This document shows, one piece after another, positions 52,622 to 62,176 of a DNA stretch of 64,000 nucleotides; the stretch's first letter is position 1; every line of letters begins with the position of its first letter. The translations under genes and the position numbers were made by a program. The notes below the pieces were generated by a model. The model had not been told where the DNA came from, ran no database searches, and was given only the letters and a program-made list of their open reading frames with translations. The DNA is from Escarpia spicata (Eukaryota > Annelida > Polychaeta > Sabellida > Siboglinidae), in assembly GCA_963995525.1 (NCBI GenBank), contig OZ023214.1:57303823-57367822 (forward strand), given 5' to 3'.

Positions 52622-55600
52622 CGTGTGTGTGCGAGTGTGTGTGTGCGAGTGTGTGTGTTTGTGCGAGTGTGTGTGTGCGAGTGTGTGTGTGCGAGTGTGT
52701 GCGTGTGTGTGTGCGAGTGTGTGTGCGAGTGTGTGTGTGCGAGTGTGTGTGTGCGAGTGTGTGTGTGCGAGTGTGTGTGTGCGAGTGTGTGTGTGCGAGT
52801 GTGTGTGTGCGAGTGTGTGTGTGCGAGTGTGTGTGTGCGAGTGTGTGTGTGCGAGTGTGTGTGTGCGAGTGTGTGTGTGCGAGTGTGTGTGTGCGAGTGT
52901 GTGTGTGCGAGTGTGTGTGTGCGTGTGTGTGTGTGCGAGTGTGTGTGTGCGAGTGTGTGTGTGCGAGTGTGTGTGTGCGAGTGTGTGCGAGTGTGTGTGT
53001 GCGAGTGTGTGTGTGCGAGTGTGTGTGTGCGAGTGTGTGTGCGTGTGTGTGTGTGTGTGCGAGTGTGTCTGTGCGAGTATGTGTGTGCGAGTGTGTGTGT
53101 GCGAGTGTGTGTGTGCGAGTGTGTGTGTGCGAGTGTGTGTGTGCGAGTGTGTGTGTGCGAGTGTGTGCGAGTGTGTGTGTGGGAGTGTGTGTGTGCGAGT
53201 GTGTGTGTGCGAGTGTGTGTGTGCGAGTGTGTGTGTGTGTGTATGTGTGTGTGTGTGCGAGTGTGTGTGTGCGAGTGTGTGTGTGCGAGTGTGTGTGTGC
53301 GAGTGTGTGCGAGTGTGTGTGCGAGTGTGTGTGTGCGAGTGTGTGTGTGCGAGTGTGTGTGTGCGAGTGTGTGTGTGCGAGTGTGTGTGTGCGTGTGTGT
53401 GTGTGTGCGAGTGTGTGTGTGCGAGTGTGTGTGTGCGAGTGTGTGTGTGCGAGTGTGTGTGCGAGTGTGTGTGTGCGAGTGTGTGTGTGCGAGTGTGTGT
53501 GTGCGAGTGTGTGTGTGCGTGTGTATGTGTGTGTGTGTGCGAGTGTGTGTGTGCGAGTGTGTGTGTGCGAGTGTGTGTGTGCGAGTGTGTGTATGTGTGT
53601 GTGTGTGCGAGTGTGTGTGTGCGAGTGTGTGTGTGCGAGTGTGTGTGTGCGTGTGTATGTGTGTGTGTGTGCGAGTGTGTGTGTGCGAGTGTGTGTGTGC
53701 GAGTGTGTGTGTGCGTGTGTGTGTATGTGTGTGTGTGTGCGAGTGTGTGTGTGCGAGTGTGTGTGTGCGAGTGTGTGTGTGCGAGTGTGTGTGTGAGCTG
53801 CTCTAAATGAGGAGATCTTGTATCTGGTTATTAGAATGTATTGTCTGCTGATACAAGCTGTAGTTGAGAGGAAGCAGCAGGGAGTGGGAAATACCTCTGT
53901 AGTGAAGTGATGTCACTTCTGGAAATTGCATATCCAGTTCCTGTGTGGATTTGATTCCAAACGCTAAATTGAGCAATTTGATTTTCTGCGTGCGCATGAA
54001 GAAAACATCTGTCTGTGTAGATATGGAACCATTTTTACTAGTTTCCACTAAGCACTTCATTCATCCTTTTGCGGCGTACCACATCAGCATGGCGTTTCCG
54101 TACATATGGATTCCTAGCAATATACTTCATTAGAACGTTTTACTATTTGTCGTAAAAATGGTTGATACAGTTTTGTTTTTGTTAAAACAATGAAAATAAT
54201 TGAGTTTACTGTTTGATATTTAGTGAAGCTTCAGAAGTCAGTTTCTCAGTTTTATGACATCAGATTGATCGAAATGTGATGTTAAGAATGTTTGCGTTTC
54301 AGGTTTGTTGACCCTACGCCATTCATAAATGCCCTAGGCTTGGACGCTGGCCAGCAACAGGTCTGTACGGACTATGTCTGCTGGATCTACTTTCTCAGCT
54401 GTTGTATTCTTGCACCTATCCTCATTTTCACAGAGTATAACCACTGTTTTCTGTAGAATGTTAGGCAGTCTTGCTCAACTGTTTGTTTTATAGTATTTAA
54501 AAAACCGGTCTATATGGTCCAAGATTAAATGGGACCACAAATAAATCTTGTCCATGGATAAATCTATTTGTCCATTGCATAACAGTTTTCATTTTTCAAT
54601 AGGTAGATCTTGACACTGTTAAAGAAAGACATAGTTATGCAGGATCACAACATTTGTTCACAGTAATGTCCATTGTAAATGAAGTTGATATATATGTAAC
54701 ATTCTTTATGCATGATTTTGCAGCTGTTAGGTGTTGGAGTTTCAAATAAAATTATACAAATCAGAACACCACAAAATGCTTGACAACAACTACACTATTC
54801 AAATGTCAGTTCATTTGCCAATAGAATGTTTTTGGTTGTCTTAGATTGATGAGACATGGGTAGATTGTGTGACATGTTTCTACCATCAACTGCATGTTTT
54901 AGGATGCCCAAGAGTTCTCAAAGCTGCTTATGTCACTGTTGGAGGATACGTTCCGCCAGCAGATGGACCCGACACTGCGCAATGTCATCCAGAGACAGTT
55001 CCTTGGACACTACGACTACGTCACTCGGTACGGTAGTTATGTGTATAGTTGTATTAATAACGTCTTAAAGTTGCATTCTGAGGTAATCCATCTTTTAAAT
55101 ACGAATATCCATTGAATGAACGTGCCCCTTGGCCCGTACACTCTAAATATATTTATATATATATATATAGAACACTACCGCATTGCCTGTACAGTGCCTC
55201 ATAATACCGCATTGCCTGTACAGTGCCTCATAATACCGCATTACCTGTACAGTGCCTCATAATACCGCATTGCCTGTACAGTGCCTCATAATACCGCATT
55301 ACCTGTACAGTGCCTCATAATACCGCATTACCTGTACAGTGCCTCATAATACCGCATTACCTGTACAGTGCCTCATAATACCGCATTACCTGTACAGTGC
55401 CTCATAATACCGCATTGCCTTACAGTGCCTCATAATACCGCATTGCCTGTACACTGCCTCATAATACCGCATTACCTGTACAGTGCCTCATAATACCGCA
55501 TTACCTGTACAGTGCCTCATAATACCGCATTACCTGTACAGTGCCTCATAATACCGCATTGCCTTACAGTGCCTCATAATACCGCATTGCCTGTACACTG

Positions 55601-58600
55601 CCTCATAATACCGCATTACCTGTACAGTGCCTCATAATACCGCATTGCCTGTACAGTGCCTCATAATACCGCATTGCCTGTACACTGCCTCATAATACCG
55701 CATTACCTGTACAGTGCCTCATAATACCGCATTACCTGTACAGTGCCTCATAATACCGCATTCCCTGTACAGTGCCTCATAATACCGCATTGCCTGTACA
55801 GTGCCTCATAATACCGCATTACCTGTACAGTGCCTCATAATACCGCATTACCTGTACAGTGCCTCATAATACCGCATTGCCTTACAGTGCCTCATAATAC
55901 CGCATTGCCTGTACACTGCCTCATAATACCGCATTACCTGTACAGTGCCTCATAATACCGCATTACCTGTACAGTGCCTCATAATACCGCATTACCTGTA
56001 CAGTGCCTCATAATACCGCATTACCTGTACAGTGCCTCATAATACCGCATTACCTGTACAGTGCCTCATAATACCGCATTGCCTTACAGTGCCTCATAAT
56101 ACCGCATTGCCTGTACACTGCCTCATAATACCGCATTACCTGTACAGTGCCTCATAATACCGCATTGCCTGTACAGTGCCTCATAATACCGCATTGCCTG
56201 TACAGTGCCTCATAATACCGCATTACCTGTACAGTGCCTCATAATACCGCATTACCTGTACAGTGCCTCATAATACCGCATTACCTGTACAGTGCCTCAT
56301 AATACCTCATTACCTGTACAGTGCCTCATAATACCGCATTCCCTGTACAGTGCCTCATAATACCGCATTACCTGTACAGTGCCTCATAATACCGCATTCC
56401 CTGTACAGTGCCTCATAATACCTCATTACCTGTACAGTGCCTCATAATACCGCATTCCCTGTACAGTGCCTCATAATACCGCATTCCCTGTACAGTGCCT
56501 CATAATACCGCATTCCCTGTACAGTGCCTCATAATACCTCATTACCTGTACAGTGCCTCATAATACCGCATTCCCTGTACAGTGCCTCATAATACCGCAT
56601 TACCTGTACAGTGCCTCATAATACCGCATTACCTGTACAGTGCCTCATAATACCGCATTACCTGTACAGTGCCTCATAATACCGCATTACCTGTACAGTG
56701 CCTCATAATACCGCATTACCTGTACAGTGCCTCATAATACCGCATTACCTGTACAGTGCCTCATAATACCGCATTACCTGTACATTTGTAATGACAACTA
56801 TTACACAAATTTTCATGATCGAATATGCATAAATTATGCCCAGTATGATTTCAGTTAACTATTTATATAAATCTAGACCTGTGCTTGTTTTTGGTTTCGA
56901 TTGCATATTTATCAGTATACTAATTTTGATGTACAGATAATGTTGTTTTAACTAAAAACCATTTATACAATAAACAGCACAAGTCCAATGTAGCAGAGAA
57001 TCGAAATTGGCCAAATGAATGACGTTTATTTATTGAAGTTGGACTGCTTATCGTGCAGCCGGTTTGGGAATGACATTAATAGGAATGTGAGCTCTAAAAT
57101 CCAAACCTGATACGACACTGAACCCTTGTACAGTGTCACCCTTCCGGTTTCTCAGATCCCACATTCTTACAATCTTGACAATAACAATATACATGATTCG
57201 TTCCTACCTTGTAATGGACTCAAACCACTACATGTATAAACATAAGATGTAAAGAATACATTCATTCCCCACGAAAAACACAACTTCTACTTAGCAAGGT
57301 GGGGGTATATAAACTTACAGCCAATGAGCGGCCACTGGCTGACCTTTTATGACCTACGACACAATTTTTCATTAAAATAAATGGCGCCGGTGTTTTCTGT
57401 AGTGTTGTGCGAAACTGTACTTGTTTACACTTGATCCCATGTCATAACTGACTGCATCAAACTGCCATGTTGGTTACACAATGTGTACTGAGTGTAATAT
57501 GTGTGAGGTACGCAGCAGCCGAGAGCGACTGTGTTACCGACACTCACAGTTCTAACGAAGCCTGTCAGCGTCGAACTCGAAGGCCGACAATATTAATATA
57601 ATTCATGATCAATAAATCCCGTGGCCCTTCAGCAATAACATTACTTTAGTCTAGAAAAAGCTCATATTGATTCATATTCTACAGTTTTATTTGTATATCA
57701 ATATTATTCTTGGAAAATTGTCAATGGCATCTTTACATCGAATGAGAATGCAACTTTACTGCTTCTCAGCCACAGAGGCTGATTAGTTCAGGTGTACATA
57801 ATATACATCTTACAAATATTAAACAAAACATTGAATACTATAAATTAATACAGCATGAAACTGCATATGAATGTAATATTTTATAAATGTGTTAATTAAA
57901 AGCATTAAATTACATAAAAATAAGTAAATGAATAACAAATAAACTATTAAATGGCAGTTTTATACTGCATACCAGTAATAAATTAGGTTGTGTGTTAATT
58001 ACAAGTAAAATGTAGAACATAAAATTGTTGTACATTTGTTTTCTACAGTTACAATGTCCAGTTGTACAGTTGGAAGGGGTAAAGCTTCAGGTGTTGGCTG
58101 CATTTTTGTGGAGTTTTTAAAAAAAATGTGTGTATCCGCAACTAATTTTACTAGCATGCATTAAAGACTGCTGATTTGCCAAACAGCAGTGTGAAAGTTT
58201 ATTTTTAATTGCTGTTGTATATTACAGGTGCATCGCATGCAACAGTGAGTCACATCACCGCTCTAAGTTCTACGAGTTGGACCTGAACATCAAAGGCCAC
58301 ACCACTCTGAAGGATTGTATCCAAGAGTTCCTCAAGGTAAGGTGCTCAGTCTGTTTGTCAATGTCGGTGTTTCTTCCATGAGTTCACTAACTGTCACAGC
58401 TTATCTGGTTCTGCTAAGCAACAATAAAGAAATAACATCTTTGCACATGCAGGATTCCTTGTGTAAGTAAGTAAGTAAGTAATTCATTTATTTCCAACAT
58501 TCAACATTACACGTCACAAGTAAACAAATACAATGTTGAATGTGGAAAGGGGGTGAACAGAAGTACAATACTTATCAGTGGTTCACCCCCAACCATTTTA

Positions 58601-61600
58601 CTTGCTTGCGATGTAAATACAATATGTTTTTATAAAGTAAAGATTTACCAATCAAAAAAATTATTGTACACGGTGCCTACAACATAACAAGTTTATATTA
58701 ATTTTGGTTTTTGACATTCTTATAGGTCTTCATTTCTCCACATAGTACCACGATTACAATAGTGCTGTATATCTGTCAATTATAAATGATTTGTACTTGT
58801 TTTTAAACATACAAATATTCTGACACTTTCTTAGATCTTCAGGTAAACTATTCCACTGTTTGACTCCAATATTAGAGACACACATAGCCTTCAAAGTTGT
58901 ACGAACGTACAATTGTTTAAATACATCTCTCTGTCTTGTTACACACCAACATTCGTTATTTGATTGAAAACAGCTTAGAATGTTTTTCGGAAGTAAATGA
59001 TATTTCACCTTGTACATTGTGATAGCCGTTTTATACTCAATATAATCAAAAAACTTCATAACTTTAAGATCGACAAACAAGTTGTTTGTGTGGTCTTGAG
59101 CTTTTGCTCCATATATAATACGAATCACTCTTTTTTGCAAAACAAATATCGGCCATAAGTTAGAACGATACGTGTTGCCCCAAATCTCAGAGCAGTAGTC
59201 AATATACGGTATAAAAAGTGAAAAGTATAACAAGGATAATTACTTGACATTTAATAAGCTTCGTGCTTTGTAAATTATTGATGTTGTTTTTGCTAGTTTA
59301 GATTTAACCAATTGAATCTGTGTTTTCCAGGATAGCTTCTCATCAATTATTACACCCAGGAATTTTGTTTGGTACACTCTTTCTATGTTTTTATGATTTA
59401 TGGTTATATTGATGCCTGGATCATTTATCTTTTTTCCAAATATCATGAAACTGGTTTTATCGACATTAAGGGATAGTTTGTTTAATTCGAACCAATATTG
59501 TAATTTCACCAACTCCTGGTTGACTACTGCGCTAAGCATATGTGGATCATCAGCACAATAGAATATGTTAGTGTCATCTGCAAATAAAATGAATTTTAAT
59601 ATATCAGAAACTTTGCATAAGTCATTGATATAAATCAAAAATAATTTTGGTGTAGTTGGACATATGCAACAGTTGTTTTCAATGTGACAGGAAGAGAAGT
59701 TGGAGGGAGACAATCAGTACATGTGTGCTGTGTGTCATGTCAGGAAGAGAAGTTTGAGGGAGACAATCAGTACATGTGTGCTGTGTGTTATGTCAGGAAG
59801 AGAAGTTGGAGGGAGACAATCAGTACATGTGTGTTTGTGTTATGTCAAGAAGAGAAGTTCGAGGGAGACAATCAGTACATGTGTGCTGTGTGTTATGTCA
59901 GGAAGAGAAGTTCGAGGGAGACAATCAGTACATGTGTGTTTGTGTTATGTCAGGAAGAGAAGTTTGAGGGAGACAATCAATAGATGTGTGCTGTGTGTTA
60001 TGTCAGGAAGAGAAGTTTGAGGGAGACAATCAATAGATGTGTGCTGTGTGTTATGTCAGGAAGAGAAGTTTGAGGGAGACAATCAGTACATGTGTGCTGT
60101 GTGTTATGTCAGGAAGAGAAGTTTGAGGGAGACAATCAATAGATGTGTGCTGTGTGTTATGTCAGGAAGAGAAGTTCGAGGGAGACAATCAGTACATGTG
60201 TGTTTGTGTTATGTCAGGAAGAGAAGTTTGAGGGAGACAATCAGTACGTGTGTGCTTTGTGTTATGTCAGGAAGAGAAGTTCGAGGGAGACAATCCGTAC
60301 ATGTGTGCTGTGTGTTATGTCAGGAAGAGAAGTTTGAGGGAGACAATCAGTACGTGTGTGCTTTGTGTTATGTCAGGAAGAGAAGTTTGAGGGAGACAAT
60401 CAGTACATGTGTGTTTGTGTTATGTCAGGAAGAGAAGTTTGAGGGAGACAATCAATAGATGTGTGCTGTGTGTTATGTCAGGAAGATATGTTGGAGAGAG
60501 ACAATCAGTACATGTGTGCTGTGTGTTATGTCAGGAAGAGAAGTTTGAGGGAGACAATCAGTACGTGTGTGCTTTGTGTTATGTCAGGAAGAGAAGTTGG
60601 AGGGAGACAATCAGTACATGTGTGCTGTGTGTTATGTCAGGAAGAGAAGTTTGAGGGAGACAATCAGTACGTGTGTGCTTTGTGTTATGTCAGGAAGAGA
60701 AGTTTGAGGGAGACAATCAATAGATGTGTGCTGTGTGTTATGTCAGGAAGATATGTTGGAGAGAGACAATCAGTACATGTGTGCTGTGTGTTGTGTCAGG
60801 AAGAGAAGTTGGAGTGAGACAATCAATAGATGTGTGCTGTGTGTTATGTCAGGAAGAGAAGTTCGAGGGAGACAATCCGTACATGTGTGCTGTGTGTAAT
60901 GTCAGGAAGAGAAGTTCGAGGGAGACAATCAGTACATGTGTGCTGTGTGTTATGTCAGGAAGAGAAGTTCGAGGGAGACAATCAGTACATGTGTGTTTGT
61001 GTTATGTCAGGAAGAGAAGTTCGAGGGAGACAATCAGTACGTGTGTGCTGTGTGTTATGTCAGGAAGAGAAGTTTGAGGGAGACAATCAGTACGTGTGTG
61101 CTGTGTGTTATATCAGGAAGAGAAGTTTGAGGGAGACAATCAATAGATGTGTGCTGTGTGTTATGTCAGGAAGATATGTTGGAGAGAGACAATCAGTACA
61201 TGTGTGCTTTGTGTTATGTCAGGAAGAGAAGTTCGAGGGAGACAATCAATAGATGTGTGCTGTGTGTTATGTCAGGAAGAGAAGTTCGAGGGAGACAATC
61301 AGTACATGTGTGCTGTGTGTTATGTCAGGAAGAGATGTTGGAGGGAGACAATCAGTACATGTGTGCTGTGTGTTATGTCAGGAAGAGATGTTCGAGGGAG
61401 ACAATCAATAGATGTGTGCTGTGTGTTATGTCAGGAAGAGAAGTTCGAGGGAGACAATCCGTACATGTGTGCTGTGTGTTATGTCAGGAAGAGAAGTTGG
61501 AGGGAGACAATCAGTACATGTGTGCTGTGTGCAATGGTAAGCAGAATGCCGTGCGTCAGATTGAGCTGTGCAGTCTGCCGCCCGTCTTGAACTTCCAACT

Positions 61601-62144
61601 GCTCAGATTCGTCTTTGACAGGTGACCCTCTTGTTTTAGTCACCTTTCATTCCTGCTGCATTCCATGGATGATTACTGCTTCGTTCCTATTGTAATTGAG
61701 GAACAGGTAGACACATATGATTTGCAACACAAGTAGCATTTAAAAAATTAAAATATTCAATAAGATAGGCAACGATTGATTCTAAAAAGTGTTCTAGTGT
61801 AACATTGTGGATTGCACAGATTCACTTCATCGGTTTGAAGATAAGGTAACGGTAATAAACTAGTAATAATTTTTTTATACATACTTTGTTACCCAATACA
61901 TAAAATAAAAAACTATATTTCTATAATGCCTTTTGTATATTGTTTATTATCTTGTACATGTTTTTAAACTAATTTTGCACAATCTTTACTGATTTATTAT
62001 CAATATACCTTTAATATAATTTTAATGATCATCTTTAGTTGTAACTTAATTTTTTTTTTTTTAAATTTGTGTATATATTGTCATGTATTTTAACTAATTT
62101 AATATTATAAATTTTACATAGCTTATTAATGTTCTGCATATTAA

Positions 62145-62176
<32 letters not shown>

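Noticed and set aside
52065..53810. Frames of 447-581 codons rich in Cys-Val
   Set aside because: By-product of the 12-bp GCGAGTGTGTGT array in intron 5.
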